Assembly: GCA_964437415.1 (NCBI GenBank)
Contig: CAYTGN010000010.1
Coordinates: 1-64,000, forward strand
DNA: 64,000 nucleotides
Source of the DNA: CADEDV01 sp964437415
GTDB taxonomy: Bacteria > Bacteroidota > Bacteroidia > Chitinophagales > Chitinophagaceae
Direction of reading: 5' to 3'
Shown here: positions 1 through 6,700 of the stretch, in pieces
Numbering within the stretch: the first letter of the stretch is position 1
Layout: each line of letters opens with the position of its first letter
The notes under the pieces: generated by a model
What the model saw: the letters and a program-made list of their open reading frames with translations, nothing else
Told to the model about the DNA's origin: nothing
Databases searched by the model: none
Position numbers and translations under genes: made by a program

Positions 1-104
1 ACCCTTCAACAGGCACTGCCCAACCGGTAAAGAACCTGGCAGGGTTGGCAACCTTAGATGAACTTCTCTGTGCAACTCAGTGCCAAACTCCGTGGTTCTC
101 TGTG

Positions 105-124
105 CCTGCCTGCCGGCAGGCAGG
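105..124. repeat. 20-bp perfect palindrome, CCTGCCTGCC/GGCAGGCAGG
   Basis: Perfect inverted repeat with no loop. An identical unit lies at 1557-1576 and a one-mismatch unit at 19659-19678. A degenerate relative is near 2820-2858. See the finding on the empty and filled sites. Confidence 0.9.
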
Positions 125-163
125 GAACGCAAAGGCTGAGGCCCTTCAACCTTTCCCCACTTT

Positions 164-205
164 CTCATTACTGATTTCTTATTTCTCATTCCTCATTCCT
201 GAATT
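164..205. repeat. Degenerate period-7 array (about 6 units)
   Basis: Six consecutive 7-mers of the type ctcatta / ctcattc, with two identical adjacent copies of ctcattc at 185-198. The units vary in sequence but the 7-nt register is strict. Confidence 0.75.
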
Positions 206-246
206 CCGGCCTCGTCCCGCCAGCCATGGTCTGTGCTCAGTTGTCC

Positions 247-274
247 GTGGACTATGGAGTATTGACTATCGACT
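247..274. repeat. Degenerate period-7 array (4 units)
   Basis: Four consecutive heptamers of the type attgact / atcgact. It is related to the unit tattgac at 47471-47526. Confidence 0.55.
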
Positions 275-368
275 CTCCCACCTCCCCCGTCCCCTGTTTA
301 AAACTTTCCCCTACCGTCCGCCCTGCAATCCGTAATTTCAGCCTTTACTAACCAAAAAATCATTAAAC

Positions 369-572
369 ATGTCAGACGTTAAGATCACCGCTTACAACGT
401 AAAAACAAAAGAAAAGGGAGTGGAGATGTTCGATGCCGTAATCACTAAAACCGCCAAAGGCGCCTACATGGCCCAGGGTCATGATGGCAAAGGAAATAAA
501 CTGACCACCCTGATGGGCGAAGAAAAAGCGATGGCTGCGATTAAAGCAGGTGTTGCTAAACAGGGATGGTAG
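369..572 (+). CDS. Conserved small protein of unknown function
   Basis: A 67-residue protein with no signal peptide or membrane segment. It is balanced in charge and lysine-rich, with a glycine-rich middle (GHDGKGNK, residues about 38-45). It looks like one small folded domain: alternating hydrophobics in the first half and an Ala-rich helix, EEKAMAAIKAGV, near the end. I do not recognise the family. The ATG follows an AT-rich leader (tcattaaac), as is usual in Bacteroidota. It stands alone, with repeat-filled gaps on both sides, so context gives no functional clue. Coding quality (even codon use, a plausible fold, an uninterrupted frame beginning at ATG) is much better than in the surrounding sequence. 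Confidence 0.7.
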   Translation: MSDVKITAYNVKTKEKGVEMFDAVITKTAKGAYMAQGHDGKGNKLTTLMGEEKAMAAIKAGVAKQGW

Positions 573-607
573 AGAGAAAAGCTTTTAGCTTTGAGCTATG
601 AGCCGTA

Positions 608-622
608 AAGGTTGGCAACCTT
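608..622. repeat. 15-bp palindrome aaggttggcaacctt
   Basis: Perfect odd palindrome (7-bp arms, one central base). A slightly changed copy lies at about 43-57. Confidence 0.65.
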
Positions 623-630
623 GTCAGACA

Positions 631-815
631 GACTCTCACTTCCCCTCCGTGGAGAGCCTGTCCCGCCTTTTGCGGGGGGCCGTAGTGTCTTCGGATAAAC
701 GACTTGCCGAAAGGGGTGGGCTATTTGCCCCACCCCTTTTGAATTTTCCCTTAGCAGTAGTGCCGGCCGCCCCTCCCAGGAGAGCTTGTCCCGCCTTTTG
801 CGGGAGGATGAACAG
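631..815. repeat. Composite hairpin repeat, copy A
   Basis: About 185 bp that aligns with 2876-3050. Shared blocks are cttcccctccgtggagagcc, a CCCGC-cttttg-CGGG hairpin, a long aaaggggtggg / ccCACCCCtttt stem-loop (about 709-740) and a gccgcccctccc block. No ORF is shared by the two copies. Confidence 0.7.
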
Positions 816-875
816 GCTGCTGTTCGTAGATCTAAGACCGGCAATTTTATTAAACCCGGGATGCTGAATTTCTTT

Positions 876-969
876 GCGGCCCTTTGCGATCCTCTTAGCG
901 GACTTTGCGGTAAAAAAAATAATCGTAAAGGAGACGCAAAGGTTGAGCTCCTATAAACCCATTCACCAT
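876..969. repeat. Direct repeat, copy 1 (empty site)
   Basis: 94 bp starting gcggccctttgcgat and ending cccattcaccat. It is repeated at 1529-1642 with few substitutions. Copy 1 reads gcggac-tttgcgg where copy 2 carries the 20-bp palindrome, so copy 1 shows the site without the insertion. Confidence 0.85.
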
Positions 970-1008
970 ACGCCACGGCGCACAAGTTCACGACTCACCA
1001 CTCACGAC
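960..1008. repeat. Period-7 array with embedded palindrome
   Basis: Seven heptamers in register: cattcac, then a 21-nt block holding the near-palindrome TaCGCC-AC-GGCGCA followed by CAAG, then tcacgac, tcaccac and tcacgac. The 3703-3765 array has the same order: heptamer, 21-nt block with palindrome plus CAAG, heptamers. Confidence 0.7.
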
Positions 1009-1051
1009 CCACCCCTCCCTCCCTTTCCAAAAAAGAGGTAAATTTGAACCG

Positions 1052-1345
1052 GTGACAACCAAGGAAACAATATTAGCAACACTGCGCAAAAACAAACCCT
1101 GGTTTGAAAAAGACCTGGGGGTAACCCGCATCGGTCTGTTTGGAAGCTTTGCAAGGGAGGGAAACCTCACCGGCAGCGATATTGACATACTGGTGGAAAT
1201 GAAACCGCCGCTGGCTGATAATTATTTCACCCTCTGGCTCAGTTTAGAAAAAGAATTAGGCCGGAAGGTTGATCTGATCCGCAAAGGAAGCCATCTTTCC
1301 CCGGCATTTTTGCAAACCGTGGAAAAGGAGATCATCTATGCTTAA
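1052..1345 (+). CDS. mntA: MNT-type nucleotidyltransferase antitoxin (MntA-like)
   Basis: A 97-residue minimal nucleotidyltransferase of the MntA group, the antitoxin of HEPN/MNT toxin-antitoxin pairs; characterised members inactivate the HEPN RNase by adding AMP to it. The signature GSFAREGNLTGSDIDILVE at about residues 30-48 contains the GSF...DxD metal site, and a third acidic position follows in GRKVDLI at about residue 74. The length is normal. The start is GTG at 1052, after aaaagaggtaaa at 1031-1042; there is no ATG early in the frame. The stop overlaps the ATG of a truncated HEPN gene by 8 bp, the usual arrangement of the pair. The cognate toxin is cut short (next entry), so this antitoxin appears orphaned. 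Confidence 0.85.
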   Translation: MTTKETILATLRKNKPWFEKDLGVTRIGLFGSFAREGNLTGSDIDILVEMKPPLADNYFTLWLSLEKELGRKVDLIRKGSHLSPAFLQTVEKEIIYA

Positions 1346-1502
1346 TCCCTTTGTGAAAGAAAAGCTGGAGTATATCCTTGACCATGCCGAAACCATACAG
1401 CAATATTTTTCAGGCATCCGGCAGCCCGGCGACTTTACAGCGGAAGGAGAAGGTCAGAAATCTTTGGATGCTATTATCACCCGCCTCACCCCTGCTACTT
1501 AA
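1338..1502 (+). pseudogene. HepT-like HEPN toxin, N-terminal half only
   Basis: 54 residues starting MLNPFVKEKLEYILDHAETI and reaching SLDAIITRL. This matches the first two helices of HepT/DUF86 HEPN RNases, which are normally about 110-120 residues. The frame stops at TAA 1500-1502, before the region that carries the catalytic R-x4-H motif. The next 27 bp lead into the 1529-1642 repeat, which suggests that repeat-associated recombination removed the 3' half. The reading overlaps the mntA stop (ATG at 1338). An enzyme lacking the catalytic motif should be non-toxic. A short protein could still be made. Confidence 0.75.
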
Positions 1503-1528
1503 CTTATGCGAAGCTGCTGCATTGCTTA

Positions 1529-1642
1529 GCGGCCCTTTGCGATTCTCTTAGCGGACCCTGCCTGCCGGCAGGCAGGTTTGCGGTAAAAAAAATAATCGTA
1601 AAGGAGACGCAAAGATTGAGCTCCTATAAACCCATTCACCAT
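1529..1642. repeat. Direct repeat, copy 2 (filled site)
   Basis: Second copy of the 876-969 repeat. It is nearly identical over its whole length except that 20 bp at 1557-1576 are inserted. The two copies flank the mntA/truncated HEPN locus in direct orientation, about 650 bp apart. Confidence 0.85.
1557..1576. repeat. 20-bp palindrome inserted in direct repeat
   Basis: CCTGCCTGCC/GGCAGGCAGG lies between gcggac and tttgcgg. The sister repeat at 876-969 has gcggactttgcgg, so exactly 20 bp are extra, with no visible target duplication. Confidence 0.9.
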
Positions 1643-1667
1643 TGACCATTCACCATTCACCATTCAC
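1633..1667. repeat. Period-7 array cattcac/cattgac (5 units)
   Basis: Five contiguous heptamers, four cattcac and one cattgac, ending 7 bp before the 3' end of the minus-strand gene at 1675. Confidence 0.85.
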
Positions 1668-1674
1668 CCACTCC

Positions 1675-2691
1675 CTACCGCATCAACACAAAAGTCCCCT
1701 TCTCTTTAAAAGACTGCTTCAGCACAAAATCAAAATACTCGGTATAAAACACATACACCCCGTTGGGCTGCAGCCTGCCGCGGAAATAACCATCCCAGCC
1801 GGCGCCGGGCTGCCGGGTTTCAAATACTTTTTCCCCGTTGCGGTTATAGAGCACCAAATAATAAGAAGGCACGGGACAAAAACAGGCCGCCCTGAACAGG
1901 TCATTCTTTCCATCAGCATTGGGAGTGAAACCCGTGGGTGTCTGCACACATTTATCATTGCACTCCACGGCCTGCACCGTATCTCTCCGGCTGCCGCACT
2001 GGTTGTAGGCATACAGGGAATATTGCCCCCGCCTGTCAGCCAGGATGGAGTGATGGTTGCTGCCATTGCTCCATGCATAAGTGCTGTAACCATCGGGCAC
2101 CACCTGCAGCACAATGCCGCTGGCTTCGCAGGGAATGATAAAGGGATTGCCGAGTTCAATATACGGCGTATCAATAACGATCACCTGCAGCGGCGACCGC
2201 GGACTTTCACAACCGAAGATGGTTTGCGACACCCAATGCGTCAGCCTTCCTGTGTCCGCCGTGGAAGGAACCGGCGCCACCGGGTTGCCCGTGCCACCGA
2301 GGGGACCGCTATACCATAATAAGTTTTGCCCCGGCGCTGTGAGTGGCGCTGCCATTCTGTTTTTGCACAACAACAGGTCGCTGGTTTGCGGAGCTAATAA
2401 AAAAGAATTGAATAAGACGATGACCGTGTCTCTTTGTGTGCAACTGCCGTCACTCACTTCCACCCAGTAGCGGTTGCTGACAGCAATGCTGATGCTGTTG
2501 CCTGCTTCAATGGTGGACCAGTTGTAGCTGGCCCCGGTAATGAACGGCACACTGAGTGTGTAGCTGCTGCCGCTGCACACCACGATGGTATCTTCCGGGA
2601 AAAGAACAGCAGGAATGGAACAGGCTGTTTGTGCCTTTGGCAAAAAGGGCAGGGATAAAAAAGTAAGAAGCAGGTAAATGCGGCTGGTCAT
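1675..2691 (-). CDS. Secreted protein with T9SS type B (gliding-associated) sorting domain
   Basis: 338 residues. A signal peptide (about residues 1-20, SLPFLPKAQ then TACSIP) directs export across the inner membrane. The middle is made of Ig-like beta repeats (SGSSYTLSVP near residues 41-50; a second unit near 205-240) with paired cysteines. The last ~85 residues are a type B T9SS domain: TPTGFTPNADGKNDLF, then YYLVLYNRNGEKVFETRQ, then GWDG, then PNGVYVFYTEY. That domain takes the protein through the outer membrane, for release or surface attachment. The ATG is at 2691. It has no enzymatic domain I can recognise, so adhesion or a structural surface role is the best guess. It sits alone between repeat-rich gaps. 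Confidence 0.85.
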   Translation of the reverse strand: MTSRIYLLLTFLSLPFLPKAQTACSIPAVLFPEDTIVVCSGSSYTLSVPFITGASYNWSTIEAGNSISIAVSNRYWVEVSDGSCTQRDTVIVLFNSFLLAPQTSDLLLCKNRMAAPLTAPGQNLLWYSGPLGGTGNPVAPVPSTADTGRLTHWVSQTIFGCESPRSPLQVIVIDTPYIELGNPFIIPCEASGIVLQVVPDGYSTYAWSNGSNHHSILADRRGQYSLYAYNQCGSRRDTVQAVECNDKCVQTPTGFTPNADGKNDLFRAACFCPVPSYYLVLYNRNGEKVFETRQPGAGWDGYFRGRLQPNGVYVFYTEYFDFVLKQSFKEKGTFVLMR

Positions 2692-2791
2692 GGGTGCAAA
2701 GCAGGAGGCAAGAATCTTACCAAATGGCAGCTGAGGAAAACAAAACAGGAGAAGATGGAAGATTTACTAAGTATCCTTCGGGGGAGAGAGA

Positions 2792-2819
2792 GTCGTGAGT
2801 GGTGAGTCGTCAGTCGTGA
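2792..2819. repeat. Period-7 array gtcgtga (4 units)
   Basis: Units gtcgtga, gtggtga, gtcgtca, gtcgtga in strict register. It is the reverse-complement type of the tcacgac units at 988-1008. Confidence 0.8.
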
Positions 2820-2875
2820 GCCTGCCTGCCTGCCTTCGGTAGGTAAACCGGTAGGCAGTCGGGCTGCGGGCATCA

Positions 2876-3050
2876 GACTCCCGCTTCCCCTCCGTGGAGA
2901 GCCTGTCCCGCCTTTTGCGGAAGGGCGCAGCATCATCGCATTAACGACTCATCAAAAGGGGTGGGTCAAAAAAGCCCACCCCCTTCAACCTGTTTCTGAC
3001 CGGTAGTGTCTGCCGCCCCTCCCGGGAGGGGACGAAGACGCTGCTGGTTG
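2876..3050. repeat. Composite hairpin repeat, copy B
   Basis: Aligns with 631-815 in the same orientation, including the cttcccctccgtggagagcc block and the aaaaggggtggg / gCCCACCCCctt stem-loop (about 2954-2985). The flanking ends differ. Confidence 0.7.
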
Positions 3051-3092
3051 TGGGTCAAAGGCTGGCAGGCATGTTAGCAGACCTCAGCAAAG

Positions 3093-3254
3093 CTATTCCC
3101 CTAAAAATATTTGAATTTCTTTTTTCAGCACCGGTAAATGTGCAGTGACAATACTCCATATGATTTCATCAGAAACAGTGTCATACCCATGGATGATCCG
3201 GTTGCGGGTGTCAACGATTTTGCGGGCATGGGAAAGTTGGATGCCCGGTGTCAT
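3093..3254 (-). pseudogene. HepT-like HEPN toxin, C-terminal half only
   Basis: 53 residues beginning MTPGIQLSHARKIVD and containing RNRIIHGY, the R-x4-H catalytic motif of HEPN RNases, followed by DEIIWSIVTAHLPVLKKEI. This is the second half of a HepT-like protein; the ~55-60 residues that form the first two helices are absent. The ATG overlaps the antitoxin stop (taATGa), so the coupled arrangement survives. Either the 5' half was deleted in frame or a very short HEPN is made. It is complementary to the N-half at 1338-1502, which lacks just this part, although the two belong to different subgroups. Confidence 0.75.
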
Positions 3255-3553
3255 TATCCATAAAGAAGCTGCCGTTGCTGCTGCAGGGCTTTTTTGAAAT
3301 AAGGATTTTTGATGGCTTTTTCTTCCAGCAGGTCAACGGGTCTTTTCAGCATATCCTGCAAGGAAAATTTGAAGGCAAAGTAATTATCGGCATAGTCGCT
3401 TACATCCATAGGAACAAAATCCACAACAAGATCAATATCGCTGGCGGAAGAAAATCCGCCAGTCAACACTGAACCAAAAGCATATAGTTTTTTCACCTTG
3501 TGCTGCCGGCACAACGCCTCAATATCATCCATATGGTTTTTTAACAACTGCAT
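3254..3553 (-). CDS. MNT-type nucleotidyltransferase antitoxin (second locus)
   Basis: A 99-residue minimal nucleotidyltransferase with the core FGSVLTGGFSSASDIDLVVDF at about residues 26-46 (GS...DxD metal-binding pair) and PVDLLEEKAIKNPYF near residues 72-86. The C-terminus, LLYG, is typical of complete family members. The ATG is at 3553. It overlaps the start of a 53-residue HEPN remnant, so this was an antitoxin-toxin pair like the one at 1052-1502 but on the opposite strand and from a different subgroup; the two proteins are clearly divergent. Its role would be to modify the HEPN partner; with the partner cut, its present function is uncertain. Confidence 0.85.
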   Translation of the reverse strand: MQLLKNHMDDIEALCRQHKVKKLYAFGSVLTGGFSSASDIDLVVDFVPMDVSDYADNYFAFKFSLQDMLKRPVDLLEEKAIKNPYFKKALQQQRQLLYG

Positions 3554-3702
3554 GTAACAGGCTAAAATTAAAAAACTTTGCCCACAGTGATCTATTTCTC
3601 TCTGCGCCGTTGCAGGATATAATTACTCCGTAGTTACAGTATGGCTAAAGCGTACTTAAAGCCTGTTTAAAGCCACTCAAAAGCAAAGCCATGGCATGCA
3701 GG

Positions 3703-3765
3703 CATTGACTATGCGCCACGGCGCACAAGCTGACTACTAACTATAAACTATTGACCATTGACTAC
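3703..3765. repeat. Period-7 array with embedded palindrome (9 units)
   Basis: Unit cattgac, a 21-nt block holding the perfect palindrome TGCGCC-AC-GGCGCA (3712-3725) plus CAAG, then five heptamers of the types tgactac, taactat and tgaccat. It ends 2 bp from the S8 peptidase stop. The order of parts is the same as at 960-1008. Confidence 0.75.
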
Positions 3766-3767
3766 CC

Positions 3768-6700
3768 CTACTGCTTCACCAGCCTGAACACTTCCCTCCT
3801 GTCTCCCGCCGCTGCTTCTAACAAATAGAGTCCCGGTGCAAAAACCGCTGCTCCCATATCCACCGTTATCTTTTGCGCAAATCCCGTTGCGATCACTGAC
3901 TGCCGCTGCACAATGCGGCCTGTTGCATCCATCACCCTCACTTCTATGCGCTGCCCGCCTTCGTATTGCAGCAGCAGGTTGAATTCCTTATCCGAAGGAT
4001 TGGGGAACACCTGCCAGCGGATATCATCGGTGAAGATGACAGAACGAACATCGGAATAGCGGAAGCTGCCATCATTGTCAATTATCTTAAGGCGATAATA
4101 ACGGACCCCATACTTGAATGCTTCCGTATCATTGAAGCCATAGTCTCTTCCTGAAGCCGTATTGCCCTGCCCCGCCACTTCGCCGATCTTCACAAACTGG
4201 TTTTGCTGCAATCCAGACTGTCCCAGGGCCAGTTCAATTTCATAACGGTTCACATCCTGTTCCGAACCTGTTTTCCAGTGCAGCAGCACATCCTGGCCAT
4301 TCGGCGCTTTGGCAGCGGTAAATGAAACCAGTTTCACCGGCAAAGGACTGCCTCCGCTGAGTCCGCCATTGTTGAGCCAGAACTCAGAAAAATCTTTGAC
4401 CTTGAATTCGGCATAATAGCCTTTGTCAAAAGGAATCTTCCGGGCCTGTGCGGCAGTAATAAAGGACCAGTAGCTGCCGAGACTATTGCTGATATCACCG
4501 TCTTCCACGGCATCATTGGGATCGCTGTATTTCGAAACACCCAGTTCGGTATAAACAGAAGGCTTGCTGCAGGATGAACAGCCAGTGGCAAATAGCAGCG
4601 AGTCGGTTTCTGAATCGAGGAAATAGAACCGCACGGTAGCTGAATCTGCCAGGTTATCATTGGCCGGTTTGATGGTGATATTGCGGTTATGATAATACTG
4701 ACCGCCCTGGTTTCTTACCGCACCTGTATGTATAAATGCCTGCACATCGGTGCTGCCGAGGTTTTGCCCGTTGGGGTTGATGGATGCGATGAGTTGGCCG
4801 CCATCGGTGAAATGCACCCAGTTGCTGCCGCTCACGGCGGGCTGGTTCACCACGTTGCTGGTGTAGGGCGTCCCGGTGTAGATGCCATGGATGTTGTCAT
4901 AAATATGAATATCATCAATGGCCATGCCTTCACGGGTCACACCGGCATCGGAACCCATCACAAAGCGCAGCCGCAGGCGGCTGTTGTTGCTGGCAGGCAA
5001 TGGAATCGAGGCCACATGCCAGCGGGTATAGTTTTGCTGGCTCCAGACGGTGAAGCCGCCATAATTACGGTTATACCAGTTGGTGCCCTGTCCCACACTG
5101 CCAAGTATGTTCCAGTTGGCGCCATCCAGTGAATATTCCACCCAGCCCGCATCGCAAAGACCGGAAACTCCGCAATCTTCAATATCCAGTGCCAGGCTGA
5201 AGCTCAGCGTGGGGCTTGTCATGCCGGAAACATCAAAGCAGGGTGAATAGAGGAAAGAGTATTCTTTGTCGTTGTAGTAACCGGTGCTTCTTGTCTTCCA
5301 TGCCTTGCTGCCGCTGGCCGCTGAATTTATCTTGATGGAATTGGGTGTGCCATATTCCCATGAACTGTTGTCGCCATCGCTGCGCCAGTCGCCGTTGCTG
5401 CTTTCAAAATTTTCCAAATACGGGAATGAACTCACCACGGGTGCATTGTGCAGGGTTGTTTGCACCGTGTCATTGGCCGGATAGGAATCAGTGCCCAGCG
5501 ACGACCATACTTCTACCGTATGAAAACCTAAGGCGCTGAGATTGGCCGTAGCCGTGAACATATATTGCCCGCTGCTGTTGGCCGGGATGGAAGCTACATT
5601 TTCTGTGGCCACCACTATACCATTCACCCGCAATGTCAGCGGCACATTGTTCACAGTGTTGTTGGCGCTGTTGCGCAATGTTACCTGCACCGGCACAGCA
5701 TTGCCCAGCACACAACTGCTCAGCACCGGTGTGTCAATACTGATGAGTTGAATATCATCGGTGGCAATATAGAGTTTGAGATCATCAAACGTATAACCCG
5801 AGCGGCCATTATCATCGGCTGCAATGAACTGCCCGTATTGTCCCCAGCGCACCTGGAAGCTGGTAGAGAAGTTTTGGCCGTGGGCAACCAGTGAATCAGC
5901 AAGTTCAATACCCGCAGCTTTTTTATACCCATAACCGGGATAATTCTGGTTGGCAAAAAGATCATAGACCTGTATCCAGTTGTCAGTATCACTGCCTCTT
6001 ATCCATACCCGGTTGGCGGCATTGTCGGTAAATTGCCCGTGTGATTTAAAATTAAAATCAAGCCGCACATCATCATTGTTCGCATCAAAAGAGGCGAGGT
6101 TGAACGTGGCCGTAAGCGAATCGGCATTGCCGGCAGCATGATAGCGGTCGGCATCAATGGTCAGCGCCCTGCTGCCTGAAGCAGCCATACCGCTGTTGAC
6201 AAAACTGCGGATGCGGCCAAAAGCCGTGGAGGATTTAAAGTCATAACGGTCGCTGCCGTTCAGTCCCATTTGCTGGACCGTGAACTCCTGTTCAGCCAGT
6301 GTTTCAAAATCGTCTGTCCATGCCGGTGAGAGCACGGTGATGGGCTGGTTATCTAATTGCTTAAATGCTTTCTCTAAACTGTCATTGGCTGTCACAGGAT
6401 CGCCGGCTTTGGTAATGGACACGGCAATGGTATAGCTGCCCGTCGCCGACAGGTCTGCCGTTGCACTGAAGCTGTGATCATATGTGCCGCCTGCTGCGAT
6501 GGCAGGGGCCGTGATGGTTTCTGTTACTGCTGTGCCGCCATTGATGGAATAGCTCACATCAATATCACTGTTAGAAGCGGCATCATCTAAGTTTTTGATA
6601 CGGATGCTGATCGTTTGCGCAGCGCCCAGTTCAGTGGAAGTATAAAGCCTGCCCGATGATGCCGGGGCCAGGATGGCCTCGAGCTTCAGATCATTGTCGG

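Larger units (their letters stand above)
1..368. other. Intergenic, repeat-rich, no gene seen
   Basis: No convincing gene. The one long open frame here (45-335) runs straight through short repeats and has an incoherent composition. The stretch holds a 15-bp near-palindrome related to aaggttggcaacctt at about 43-57, a 20-bp palindrome at 105-124 and two period-7 arrays. Confidence 0.7.
573..1051. other. Intergenic, mosaic of short repeats
   Basis: No gene supported. It contains, in order, a 15-bp palindrome (608-622), a composite hairpin-rich repeat (631-815) with a second copy at 2876-3050, a direct repeat (876-969) with a second copy at 1529-1642, and a period-7 array (960-1008) that runs up to the mntA leader. 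Confidence 0.7.
2692..3092. other. Intergenic, repeats only
   Basis: No gene. It holds a period-7 array (2792-2819), a degenerate cctgcctgcc palindrome relative (about 2820-2858) and the composite repeat copy B (2876-3050). Confidence 0.7.

Noticed and set aside
45..335. Open frame of 96 codons at the window start
   Set aside because: It crosses the 20-bp palindrome and two heptamer arrays, and the product has no coherent composition or motif.
596..991. 131-codon minus-strand frame over the composite and direct repeats
   Set aside because: Entirely within repeats also found elsewhere; the product is low-complexity and the sister copies do not keep the frame.
876..1642. Direct repeats as ends of a transposon that carries mntA
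   Set aside because: No transposase, no terminal inverted repeats and no target duplication; the repeats look like intergenic mosaics. Kept only as repeats.
1642..2319. 225-codon plus-strand frame opposite the T9SS type B gene
   Set aside because: Antisense shadow; the minus-strand product has a signal peptide and sorting domain.
960..3765. Heptamer arrays as CRISPR
   Set aside because: No spacers, unit only 7 nt, no cas genes.
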